A stretch of DNA of 64,000 nt, from positions 310,001 through 374,000 of the forward strand of contig NZ_SNUA01000001.1 of assembly GCF_004360225.1 (NCBI RefSeq). The letters run 5' to 3'. The position numbers and the translations under genes are program-made. The stretch is from Alcanivorax sp. 24 (GTDB lineage Bacteria > Pseudomonadota > Gammaproteobacteria > Pseudomonadales > Alcanivoracaceae). Under the pieces are notes generated by a model that saw only the letters and a list, made by a program, of their open reading frames with translations, made no database searches and was not told the origin of the DNA. Below are positions 8,714 through 16,854 of this stretch, piece by piece; position 1 is the first letter of the stretch; each line of letters opens with the position of its first letter.

Positions 8714-9136
8714 ACAGTGCCTCCCTTCGGGTGATGAACTGCATGGGTCACGGGCTGCAGCTTCGCTGCCCATTGCCCTGATTATTGTGCGACGATGAAG
8801 CGTGTTTCCCTGTCGGATATCACCGTCATCCGGGAACGGCGGATGCAGTACTACACGGCTCCGGCCTTTCCGGGGTCGTGCCAATCGTCGATTGGCGGTG
8901 GCTCGTCCCTGCGCCATGGCGCAATAATCCGGTTCTTCGCACGGGCGGATTAAACGCGCGTTCCCCATTCTTCGACGGTCTGATCACGGGTGCAAGTCCC
9001 CGGTTATCGCTTCTCTGTTTGAGTGCCTGATTTTTCATTAATTAATTCATGGGGTTATCGTCGTTATGTGTCAAAACTATGGAGTTCATAGGCGGGGGCG
9101 TCCGGGGCCGCAAGTGAAATGGTGGAAGGAGACACA
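8714..9136. other. intergenic region, no gene seen
   Basis: Divergent upstream region of cfa (left) and the membrane hydrolase (right). The only clear compositional feature is an AT-rich patch near 9027-9060 (TTTTTCATTAATTAATTCAT) that could hold a rightward promoter. Short frames here have no family signature. Confidence 0.5.
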
Positions 9137-10180
9137 ATGGATTCTCTGACTCAGGCGGTTCTGGGGGGCGCCCTGGGTGGCACCGTTTTGGGGCGCCGTT
9201 TCCCGCGTGGCGCGATCTTCGGAGGGGCCCTGCTGGCGACCTTGCCGGATCTGGATGTGCTGATCGATTACGGCAGCGCGGTGGCGAATTTTTCCGAGCA
9301 TCGCGGTTTCAGCCATTCTTTGCTGGTGCTGACGCCTTTTTCGTTGTTGCTGGCGATTCTGTTGTCTCGCCGTTGGCGTGATCCGTCACTGGCGCGTTGG
9401 TGGGCATTCACCGCCCTGGTGTTGCTGACCCACCCCTTGTTGGATGCCTTCACCACTTACGGCACCCAATTGTGGTGGCCCCTTGGTGAACCGGTGGCGT
9501 TGAGCAGTGTGTTCATCATCGACCCGTTATACACCCTGCCATTGCTATTGGCGGTGCTGGTGGCGCTGTGGCGGCCGCCGTCGCGGCGGGCGTTGGCGTT
9601 GGGGCTGACCTTGTCCAGCGCCTATCTGATCTGGAGCCTGGCCGCCCAGCAGTGGATGACGCAGCGGGTGCGCGCCGAACTGGCTGGTATCGGTGTCACA
9701 CCGCAACGGTTGCTGGTGCAGCCCATGCCATTCTCGACTCTGCTTTGGCGGGCCACCGCGCTGACCGATGATCAGCGCCTGGAAATGGTGACCGGTGTAT
9801 TGGATCACCCAGGCAGCATGACGTTGGAACGGTTTCCGCGTCATCGGGAGCTTGAGGCGGTCGCCGCCGGGCTGCCGGAAGCGCGACGGCTGGCCTGGTT
9901 TACCGGCGGTCTGCTGGATTATCAGCGCGAGCAGGAACAACTGGTGGTGACGGACGTCCGCCTTGGGGTTCCGGGCGCCCATCCGTTCCGTTTTGTGCTG
10001 GCGGCATTTGATGGTGATGACTGGCGGCCTTTGCCAAGCACTCGTCTGAGCGATGTCAGAATCCATGATGGAATGTGGTCCAAGTTATGGCGGCGTACGT
10101 TCGCCATCAAGCCGGTGCTTTGTCTGCGTACCCTGCAACTGGGGGAGGCACCGGCGGATTGCCTGGACACGGCGTTATAG
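9137..10180 (+). CDS. YdjM/DUF457-family membrane metal-dependent hydrolase
   Basis: A 347-residue inner-membrane protein of the DUF457/YdjM family, annotated as putative metal-dependent hydrolases. The diagnostic start MDSLTQAVLGGALGG, the PDLDVLIDYG motif and HRGFSHSLL supply the conserved Asp and His residues thought to bind metal. About four to five membrane helices occupy residues 70-185, followed by a soluble C-terminal domain. The start at 9137 follows AAGGAGACACA. It overlaps the AraC gene on the other strand by six bases tail to tail. The physiological substrate of the family is unknown; some members are SOS-regulated, but no LexA box was seen. Confidence 0.8.
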   Translation: MDSLTQAVLGGALGGTVLGRRFPRGAIFGGALLATLPDLDVLIDYGSAVANFSEHRGFSHSLLVLTPFSLLLAILLSRRWRDPSLARWWAFTALVLLTHPLLDAFTTYGTQLWWPLGEPVALSSVFIIDPLYTLPLLLAVLVALWRPPSRRALALGLTLSSAYLIWSLAAQQWMTQRVRAELAGIGVTPQRLLVQPMPFSTLLWRATALTDDQRLEMVTGVLDHPGSMTLERFPRHRELEAVAAGLPEARRLAWFTGGLLDYQREQEQLVVTDVRLGVPGAHPFRFVLAAFDGDDWRPLPSTRLSDVRIHDGMWSKLWRRTFAIKPVLCLRTLQLGEAPADCLDTAL

Positions 10181-11242
10181 CGGTTTTAGCGCGGTCATGG
10201 CGCGGTCCACCAGCTGTTGGCAGGCGCTCGGGGTGAGGCCGGTCCAGCGCTTGAACGAGCGGCGGAAATTGGTGTTGTCGTTGAAGCGCAAATAGCGCGC
10301 CACCTGTTCACTGTTGTAGCCATAAAACTGCAAAAGATGCAGAGCGGTATGCTTGCGCGCCCGGTCCAGCAGGTCCTGAAAGTGAGTGCCATGGTGTTTG
10401 AGTTTGCGTTTTAACGTGGCCGGACTCAGGCCCAGTTCCCGCGCTGCGGTATCCAGGGATGGCGGCTCGCGGATGCGTTCGATCAGCGCCAGATAGAGTT
10501 GGTGAACCAGACTGGTGTCGCATCCCAGGGCCAACTGTTGTTCTTGGCATTGTTGCTCGGAAACCGCCCGCGCGGTGTGCGAGCCCCTGGGCCAGGGCTG
10601 ATTCAGATAATGGGCGGGAATCAGCATGGCATCCATTTGCGCTTCGAAGTACAGCTGGGAGCCGAGGTAGACCTGATAGTGCTCCGGATAGTCCGGTTGC
10701 GGGTAGCTGAATTGGAAGGTCCACGGCAACGGTCCGCCGCTGAGCCAGCGGGTCACCGAGGCCAGGGCCGACATCATGCTCTCCACCAGAAACCGGTACT
10801 CATTCCCCGCGCCACAGCTGTCCAGCCACTGCACGCAACAATATTCGCCGGTACGGATGATGCGGGGCGCCAGTAGTGGTGTGATCAAAGGCTGATAATC
10901 CTCCAGCGTGATGAGCGCTTGATCCAGATGGGCGGCGTTGCCGAGCAGCGTGCTGATCGCGCCATAGTGGCCGGGAAGCAGTGTCTGCCCATAGCGGAAG
11001 CCGAGCTCGGGATCCGGGTGCAGGCGGCGAATGTTGTGCACCAATTGCAGGTATTGGCGTGGCGACAAACGCGCGCTGGTATCCAGAAGATCATCGGGAA
11101 ACAAGCCGGTATGTCTGAGCGCCTTGTGATCGTCCAGCCCCTGTTCGCGCACCATCTCCAGCAGCAGTGCCGGGTGATGGTGACAGGGGACGAAGCGGTC
11201 GTCCCGCTGATAACCGATATGGTGGTGAGAGCCGCCGCGCAT
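10175..11242 (-). CDS. AraC-family transcriptional regulator (arabinose_bd N-domain type)
   Basis: A 355-residue regulator of the OruR/ArgR-like AraC group. The N-terminal part (about 20-210) resembles the ligand domain found with this class (ARLSPRQYLQLVHNI, GHYGAISTLLGNAAHLDQAL). The C-terminal double HTH occupies about 255-345 (LDTAARELGLSPATLKRKLKHHGTHF and SEQVARYLRFNDNTNFRRSFKRWTGLTPSACQ). Its ATG lies two bases after the stop of the upstream degenerate GGDEF gene, with no ribosome site of its own, so translation is probably coupled. Target genes are unknown. Confidence 0.85.
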   Translation of the reverse strand: MRGGSHHHIGYQRDDRFVPCHHHPALLLEMVREQGLDDHKALRHTGLFPDDLLDTSARLSPRQYLQLVHNIRRLHPDPELGFRYGQTLLPGHYGAISTLLGNAAHLDQALITLEDYQPLITPLLAPRIIRTGEYCCVQWLDSCGAGNEYRFLVESMMSALASVTRWLSGGPLPWTFQFSYPQPDYPEHYQVYLGSQLYFEAQMDAMLIPAHYLNQPWPRGSHTARAVSEQQCQEQQLALGCDTSLVHQLYLALIERIREPPSLDTAARELGLSPATLKRKLKHHGTHFQDLLDRARKHTALHLLQFYGYNSEQVARYLRFNDNTNFRRSFKRWTGLTPSACQQLVDRAMTALKPL

Positions 11243-11244
11243 GA

Positions 11245-12147
11245 TCAGGCCGCGACGTTCGCCGCCCGCCGCCGGCGGACTTCATCCAGGTCCCGGTTGG
11301 CGCGCTCCAGCCAGGCCTCCGGCGTATCCGCGCCGGCCTCGGTGATGGCCACCACCAGCTGTGAATAATGCGTGCGGCCCTGACCGCTCTTGAAGGCGAA
11401 AGCCGCCACCGCTTGTTCCAGTTCCCGCGCCAGATCCAGTGCCTGTCTGGCGTCGATATCGGTCAGTAGGGCGGCGAAACGGTGGCCGGCGTAGCGGCAC
11501 AGCAGGTCGTCGCGGCGCAGATTCAGCAACAGCAACTCCGCCACTTCCTGCAGCAGACGCTGGCCGTCCTGTTCGCCAAGATGGCGGCGGTCGGCGTCGA
11601 AGTCCGGCAACTCCATCATCAACAGAAGCGGGGGCGTGGCGCGGCGGGAAGCGAGGGCCAGATGTTCGCGCAGATAACCGGCCCGGGTGAGCGGGGTCAG
11701 ACGATCAAAATCCCGATGCTCCCGGAACAGCTTTTCCCGCTTACGCAGCTGATCGCAGATCGCCTGTTGCTCCTTGTGCCAGTGATACAGACCCAGTGTC
11801 AGCAGCAACATGCCCACCGGCATGGCCCCGGATTCCAGCCAGTGGTCCCAGACGATGGTGGTCGGCAGTTGAATGACCTCGTCCATGACGTCCTGCCAGT
11901 AGGCCACGAAGATACCGCTGAGCCCCAGCGACAGAAGATTGGTGACACGGCCGGCGGGCCGGCTGTTGAGCATCAGGGCCAGCCAGATCAGCACCAGCAG
12001 GGCGGCGCCGCCTTCGCCGGCGATATCCAGCCAGACCACCTCGGCCATCGGTTTCAGGGTGCCGGTCAATGCATTGAGCGCCAGTATCGCCGAGGCGATG
12101 GTCAGCAGAGCAAACCACTTCCATCGATGTAGTGCGAATCCCCACAT
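11245..12147 (-). CDS. membrane protein with degenerate GGDEF domain
   Basis: A 300-residue protein with about four membrane helices (residues 10-30, 40-60, 70-87, 108-123) and a cytoplasmic GGDEF-fold domain from about 145. The fold landmarks are present (DFDRLTPLTRAGYL, LGEQDGQRLLQEVA, RRDDLLCRYAG), but the catalytic GGDEF signature is replaced by AGHRF at 220-224, so diguanylate cyclase activity is not expected. An AAGGAG ribosome site lies nine bases before the ATG. It is co-transcribed with the AraC regulator, suggesting the membrane part senses something and passes the signal on. Function is inference. Confidence 0.78.
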   Translation of the reverse strand: MWGFALHRWKWFALLTIASAILALNALTGTLKPMAEVVWLDIAGEGGAALLVLIWLALMLNSRPAGRVTNLLSLGLSGIFVAYWQDVMDEVIQLPTTIVWDHWLESGAMPVGMLLLTLGLYHWHKEQQAICDQLRKREKLFREHRDFDRLTPLTRAGYLREHLALASRRATPPLLLMMELPDFDADRRHLGEQDGQRLLQEVAELLLLNLRRDDLLCRYAGHRFAALLTDIDARQALDLARELEQAVAAFAFKSGQGRTHYSQLVVAITEAGADTPEAWLERANRDLDEVRRRRAANVAA

Positions 12148-12493
12148 CCGTTATTACTCCTTTTTGAACTAGGCTGAACAGGCCCTACCACCCTTCCTAC
12201 GCCGTGGGCATTGCACCGGCGTGACAGAAGTGGCGCCGTCACCGCGGGGGGTCGGATCAGCTCATGGCATCGGTGTTTTTTTCGTGCCGTGCCGGGCTGG
12301 TGCGCCGCGACCGATGGCTTCAGTGCCGGTAAATCGTCCGGGCAAGAGGGTGTGATCAGCTCAACAAGGGGCGTAAATGGCGTTCGAAGCCCTGATGGCA
12401 AGAGGCCAGGCCAAGGGGTGTAACGGAAGTGACATGGCCCCTCCCTAGGTTCCGTGCAACGCGGATGACGTTGCTGACTGCCTTGGGGGACCC
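12148..12493. other. divergent promoter region of GGDEF and phytase operons
   Basis: No gene seen. It must hold the promoter of the rightward receptor-phytase-phoX operon and of the leftward GGDEF-AraC pair. A poor Pho-box-like sequence at about 12418-12434 is in the wrong orientation for the phytase operon. No obvious sigma70 promoter stands out. Confidence 0.45.
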
Positions 12494-14983
12494 ATGACCC
12501 GCTATCAACTGAATACACCTGTTTTTAAACGTACGTTACTGGCCTCGGTGATCGGTGCCCTGGCGCAGGGCGCCGGCGCTGAAGAGAGCGTGGAGAGCCA
12601 CCGTCTGCAGGCGGTGGAAGTGGTCGGCCAAAGCGCCAGTGTGGAAGAGGCGCTGGCCAGCCAACGCGCGGCCGACAACATCCAGACCACGGTGAGCGCC
12701 GATGCCATCGGTCAATTGCCGGATACCAACGTGTCGGAATCACTGCAACGCCTGCCCGGTGTGTCCATCGAACGGGACCAGGGCGAGGGCCGCTTCGTGC
12801 GGGTGCGTGGTCTGGCGCCGGACTACAACGCGGTGGATGTGGATGGCGTGCGGATTCCGGCGCCGGAGGCGGGGCGCCGGGCGGTGGCTCTGGATGTGGT
12901 GCCGGCGGATCTGTTGGAATCGCTCACCGTGGTGAAGACGCTGACCCCGGACATGGACGCCAATTCCCTCGGCGGGACGGTACAGGTGCGCAGCCTGTCC
13001 GCCTTCGACCGCCCGGGCCTTTACTATTCGGTGACCGGAAAGGGCAGTTACAACGAACTGATGGATGAAACCAGCCCGGAATTGTCCGCCGCTTTCAGCA
13101 ATCGCTTCAGTATCGGCTCCGGTGAGGATAATTTCGGCGTGGCGGCGGCGTTCAGCTGGTCCGAGCGCGACTTCGGTTCCGATAACGTGGAAACCGGTGG
13201 CGGCTGGGACTTCGATGACGGTGATGCGCGGCTGGAGGAATTCGAACAGCGGGATTACACCATCACTCGGGAACGGCTCGGTCTGGCGTTGAACTTCGAT
13301 TACCTGCCCAACGACAACAGCCGCTATTACTTGCGTACCCTGCACAGCCGTTTCCGGGATGAGGAAATCCGTCAGGCCAACGTGTTCGGCTTCGAGGAAG
13401 CCATGGCGCCCAACGAAACCGGCGCCGTGGAAGTACAGAAAGAGCTGAAGAACCGCGAGGAAACCCAGAAGATCACCTCGGTGGTGTTCGGCGGTGAGCA
13501 ACGCTGGAATGACTGGGCCATGGAGTACCGTATCGGTCACAGCCGGGCCAGCGAGGACGAGCCCCGCCATACCGGTGGCGCCGTGTTTGCCGCCGAGTTC
13601 GACGATGGTGGCTATTATGGTAGTCGTAAACCTCGCCCGGTTTTCCCGTCCGGTTTTTTTGACGATGCCTTGTATGAGCTGGACGAAGTGGAGGTCGCCC
13701 AGAGTGACACCAAGGACCGGCAAACCGACCTGAAGTTGGATTTCACCCGTGATCTGATGTGGAACCAGCACTTTGCCACCCTCAAGTTCGGCGGCAAGGT
13801 GGCCCGCCGGGACAAGGAGTCCGACGCCGAAACCTGGATCTACGAGCCCGATGGCAATCTGTCGGATTTTGCCAAGGACGTGGATTATGGGCTGGGTGAG
13901 ATGGGATCGGGCATCGATACCAGCGTGGACAATCTACTCAGTGGACCTGGCGAGCGGGACGACGAGGCGTCCGCCATCGAGGACTACGACATCTCCGAGG
14001 ACAGCCGGGCGGCCTATGTGATGGGCACCGTGGACGTGGGGGATCTGCGTGTCCTGGGTGGGGTGCGGTACCAGAGCACCGACTTTTCCGCCCGAGGGTA
14101 CGGCGTGGAAGATGGCGATATCGTCGCCAATCGCTTCAACGAGGATGAACAGCACTGGTTGCCGGCGCTGCATCTGCGTTACCGGGTGGGGCCGGATACT
14201 CAGATCCGGGCGGCGTTCACCCAGAGTGTAGTGCGACCCACCTTCGAGCAATTATCGCCGGGTTATGAAATCGATGGTGACGAGGCCAGTTTCGGCAATC
14301 CGGGGCTCAAGTCCCTGGAAGCGGACAACTACGATCTGGGCATCGAGCATTACATGGGGCGCGCCGGCGTGGTCTCCGCCTTCCTGTTCTATAAGGATCT
14401 GAAGAATTTCGTTTATCGCACCGATGTGGGCGGCGCCAGCGGTTACGAAATGTACGATGAGGCGGAGACATTTGAAAATGGCGACAGTGCTTCCCTGTAC
14501 GGTCTGGAGCTGGCCTACTCGAAAACCTTCAGCGGCTTGCCGGCGCCGTTCAATGGCCTGTTGGTCGGTGCCAACGCCACTCTGGTTGATTCCGAGGCGC
14601 GCATTCGCGCTTATGACGAGGATGCCGGGGGGTACCGGGATCGCACCATCGCCTTGCCGAGCCAGTCGGACCTTACCGCCAATCTTATGGTGGGGTACGA
14701 GACCCGCAAGCTCAGCCTGCGGCTGGCCGCCAACTACACCGGAAACTATCTTCAGGAAGTGCAGGATCCTTTGGACAAGCGCTACGACATTCACGTGGAC
14801 GATCACGTTCAACTGGATTTCACCGGCCATTATTTCCTGACCGAACAGCTGCAACTGACCTTCGAGGCGATCAACCTGACCGACGAACCCTTCTATGCCT
14901 ACACCGGCAGGGAACGCTACAACGCGCAGTACGAAGAGTACGGTGCCACCTACAAACTGGGCCTGTCCCTGAAGCATTACTGA
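12494..14983 (+). CDS. TonB-dependent receptor, probable phytate or organophosphate uptake
   Basis: An 829-residue outer-membrane transporter: signal peptide (cleavage near AGA, residue 30), TonB-box-like LQAVEVVGQ, plug domain (about 55-165: ADNIQTTVSADAIGQLPDTNVSESLQRLPGVSIERDQGEGRFVRVRGL) and a barrel to the C-terminal KHY. The plug motif is that of the large receptor group found with polysaccharide and phosphate-ester utilisation in Caulobacter and Xanthomonas, not of siderophore receptors. No STN domain is present. GGGGGA precedes the ATG. The next gene, 11 bases away, is a phytase, so the cargo is most likely phytate or its partly dephosphorylated products; this is inference from context. 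Confidence 0.85.
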   Translation: MTRYQLNTPVFKRTLLASVIGALAQGAGAEESVESHRLQAVEVVGQSASVEEALASQRAADNIQTTVSADAIGQLPDTNVSESLQRLPGVSIERDQGEGRFVRVRGLAPDYNAVDVDGVRIPAPEAGRRAVALDVVPADLLESLTVVKTLTPDMDANSLGGTVQVRSLSAFDRPGLYYSVTGKGSYNELMDETSPELSAAFSNRFSIGSGEDNFGVAAAFSWSERDFGSDNVETGGGWDFDDGDARLEEFEQRDYTITRERLGLALNFDYLPNDNSRYYLRTLHSRFRDEEIRQANVFGFEEAMAPNETGAVEVQKELKNREETQKITSVVFGGEQRWNDWAMEYRIGHSRASEDEPRHTGGAVFAAEFDDGGYYGSRKPRPVFPSGFFDDALYELDEVEVAQSDTKDRQTDLKLDFTRDLMWNQHFATLKFGGKVARRDKESDAETWIYEPDGNLSDFAKDVDYGLGEMGSGIDTSVDNLLSGPGERDDEASAIEDYDISEDSRAAYVMGTVDVGDLRVLGGVRYQSTDFSARGYGVEDGDIVANRFNEDEQHWLPALHLRYRVGPDTQIRAAFTQSVVRPTFEQLSPGYEIDGDEASFGNPGLKSLEADNYDLGIEHYMGRAGVVSAFLFYKDLKNFVYRTDVGGASGYEMYDEAETFENGDSASLYGLELAYSKTFSGLPAPFNGLLVGANATLVDSEARIRAYDEDAGGYRDRTIALPSQSDLTANLMVGYETRKLSLRLAANYTGNYLQEVQDPLDKRYDIHVDDHVQLDFTGHYFLTEQLQLTFEAINLTDEPFYAYTGRERYNAQYEEYGATYKLGLSLKHY

Positions 14984-14994
14984 GGAGCCGTTGA

Positions 14995-16854
14995 ATGAAA
15001 CGGATGGGAACGAGAAGACGGTTTGCGATATTGCTTTGTGGTGGTCTGGGATTGGCGGGTTGCGCCGTGGATAGTGTGGCGGAATCGGACTGGCGGAGCT
15101 GGGAGCCGGAGCGGCGATTTCAGGATCTCTGGTATGCGCCGGGCACCACGCAGTGGGCGGCGCTGGATCAACGGGGCGGTCTCTGGATCAACGGCGAACG
15201 GCAGTCAAACGCCGCCCAGGGCTATCAGCATCTGGATGGCCGGGTTGTCGCTTCGGGAGATTGGCGCCTGGCGTTGGCGGAGCAGAGCAGCAATGAAGTG
15301 CATGTGCTGACCGTCCGCGATGGTCAGGTCATGGCAGGCAATACCATCCCCGCCCCGGACTATGAAGTGGCCGGTCTCTGTTTGTATCAGGACCGGGACG
15401 GCCTGTTGTCGGTGTTTCTGCTGGACGAGCGGGGCGGTGCCGATCAGTGGTTGATCAACGAGATGGTGGCGCCGCTGCGCCATCTGGTATTGCCGCCGGA
15501 GGTTCAGGCCTGCCGGGTGGACGACGACGATGGCGACCTCTACGTCAGTGAGGAGCGAGTTGGTGTCTGGCGTTATGCCGCCAATGCCGAGCGGGATCCC
15601 GAACGCCGGGTGGTGGACATGGTGGCGCCCCGAGGCGGGCTGCGGCTGGGCGCCGCCGGTCTGGCGGTGATTCCGGATGGGCTGGCGGTACTGGACAAGG
15701 ACGCCGGGACCTTGCACCTGTATCGCGACGGCGAACCGGTGGGAGCGGCGATAACGGTGCCGGCTCAGAAGGAACCGGAAAAACTGGCGGCGCTTTGGCG
15801 GAACGGAGAGTTGACTCTGGTGGTATTGGACGACGAAGGAAGTGCCGCTCGGACCATGACGCTGCCCTGGCGGGCGGCGAACCCAACGTTCGGGAACACG
15901 GATATGGCGGTGGTGCACGCGGCGGCACAAACCGATCCGGTGGCCCGTTTCGGTGACGCCGCGGATGATCCGGCGATTTGGTTGCACCCGGAAAAACCGG
16001 AACACGGCCGTGTGCTCGGTACCGACAAAAAAGCGGGTTTGTACGTTTACGATCTGCTCGGCCGAACCCGGCAGTTTCTGCCCGTGGGGCGGCTCAACAA
16101 TGTGGACGTGCGCGGTGACTGGGCGGTGGCCAGCAACCGGGATCATGACAGCCTCCAGGTGTTTCGTATCGACACCGAAGGCAACGTCTCCAACGCCGGT
16201 GAAATCGAAACCACGCTCAAGGACATTTACGGGGTGTGCCTTTATCTGGCCGGTGCCGATGAGCTGCATGCCATCGCCAACGGCAAGAATGGCGAGTTCG
16301 AACAATACCGCCTGGACCTCACCGGCGAGGCGCCCTCGGCGACCCTGGCGCGGCGTTTCCGGGTGGACAGCCAGCCGGAAGGGTGCGTGGCCGATGAAGT
16401 GACCGGCCAGTTGTTTGTCGGCGAGGAAGATCAGGCGGTGTGGACTCTGCCCGCCGACCCCGAAGTGCCCGCCACGCTGACCAAGGTCATGGCCGTGGGG
16501 GAGAAACTGGTGGCCGATATCGAAGGGCTGGCGATCTACGCCGGCGAGGACCACCGTTACCTGGTGATTTCCAGTCAGGGCAACGACAGCTATGTGGTCC
16601 TGGATGCCTTGCCGCCTTATGCCTACCGGGGACGATTCCGTATTGCTTTGGATTCACGGCGTGGCGTGGACGGGGTGTCGGAAACCGATGGCCTGGAAGT
16701 GACATCCGTCAACCTGGGGGGCGCTTACGAAGAAGGGCTGTTGGTGGTTCAGGATGGGCGCAACCGGTTGCCGCAGGCGCCGCAGAACTTCAAGTACGTG
16801 CCCTGGTCAGCGGTACGTGAGGCGTTGAACCTGACCAGAGAGGCGCGGCCATGA
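14995..16854 (+). CDS. two-domain beta-propeller phytase, lipoprotein
   Basis: A 619-residue 3-phytase of the BPP type, which removes phosphate from calcium-phytate outside the inner membrane. Residues 1-23 form a lipoprotein signal with lipobox LAGC (Cys23). The C-terminal half (about 300-615) holds the propeller signatures DDPAIWLHPEKPEHGRVLGTD, VGRLNNVDVRGDWAVASNR, DIYGVCLY, QPEGCVADEVTGQLFVGEE and DIEGLAIY. The N-terminal half (about 35-295) shows the same repeat rhythm (GDWRLALAEQ, EVAGLCLYQD, VQACRVDDDDGDLYVSEE) but lacks the DDPAIW and NNVDVR residues, so it looks like a degenerate second propeller, as in known dual-domain BPPs. GAGGAG precedes the ATG. It overlaps phoX by four bases. 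Confidence 0.9.
   Translation: MKRMGTRRRFAILLCGGLGLAGCAVDSVAESDWRSWEPERRFQDLWYAPGTTQWAALDQRGGLWINGERQSNAAQGYQHLDGRVVASGDWRLALAEQSSNEVHVLTVRDGQVMAGNTIPAPDYEVAGLCLYQDRDGLLSVFLLDERGGADQWLINEMVAPLRHLVLPPEVQACRVDDDDGDLYVSEERVGVWRYAANAERDPERRVVDMVAPRGGLRLGAAGLAVIPDGLAVLDKDAGTLHLYRDGEPVGAAITVPAQKEPEKLAALWRNGELTLVVLDDEGSAARTMTLPWRAANPTFGNTDMAVVHAAAQTDPVARFGDAADDPAIWLHPEKPEHGRVLGTDKKAGLYVYDLLGRTRQFLPVGRLNNVDVRGDWAVASNRDHDSLQVFRIDTEGNVSNAGEIETTLKDIYGVCLYLAGADELHAIANGKNGEFEQYRLDLTGEAPSATLARRFRVDSQPEGCVADEVTGQLFVGEEDQAVWTLPADPEVPATLTKVMAVGEKLVADIEGLAIYAGEDHRYLVISSQGNDSYVVLDALPPYAYRGRFRIALDSRRGVDGVSETDGLEVTSVNLGGAYEEGLLVVQDGRNRLPQAPQNFKYVPWSAVREALNLTREARP

Noticed and set aside
11245-12147. Active diguanylate cyclase
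   Set aside because: The signature GGDEF is AGHRF, which lacks the catalytic acidic residues.
12418-12434. Pho-box-like sequence before the phytase operon
   Set aside because: Only one half-site (ATGTCAC) is good, the second (GTTACAC) has three mismatches, and the orientation is away from the operon.
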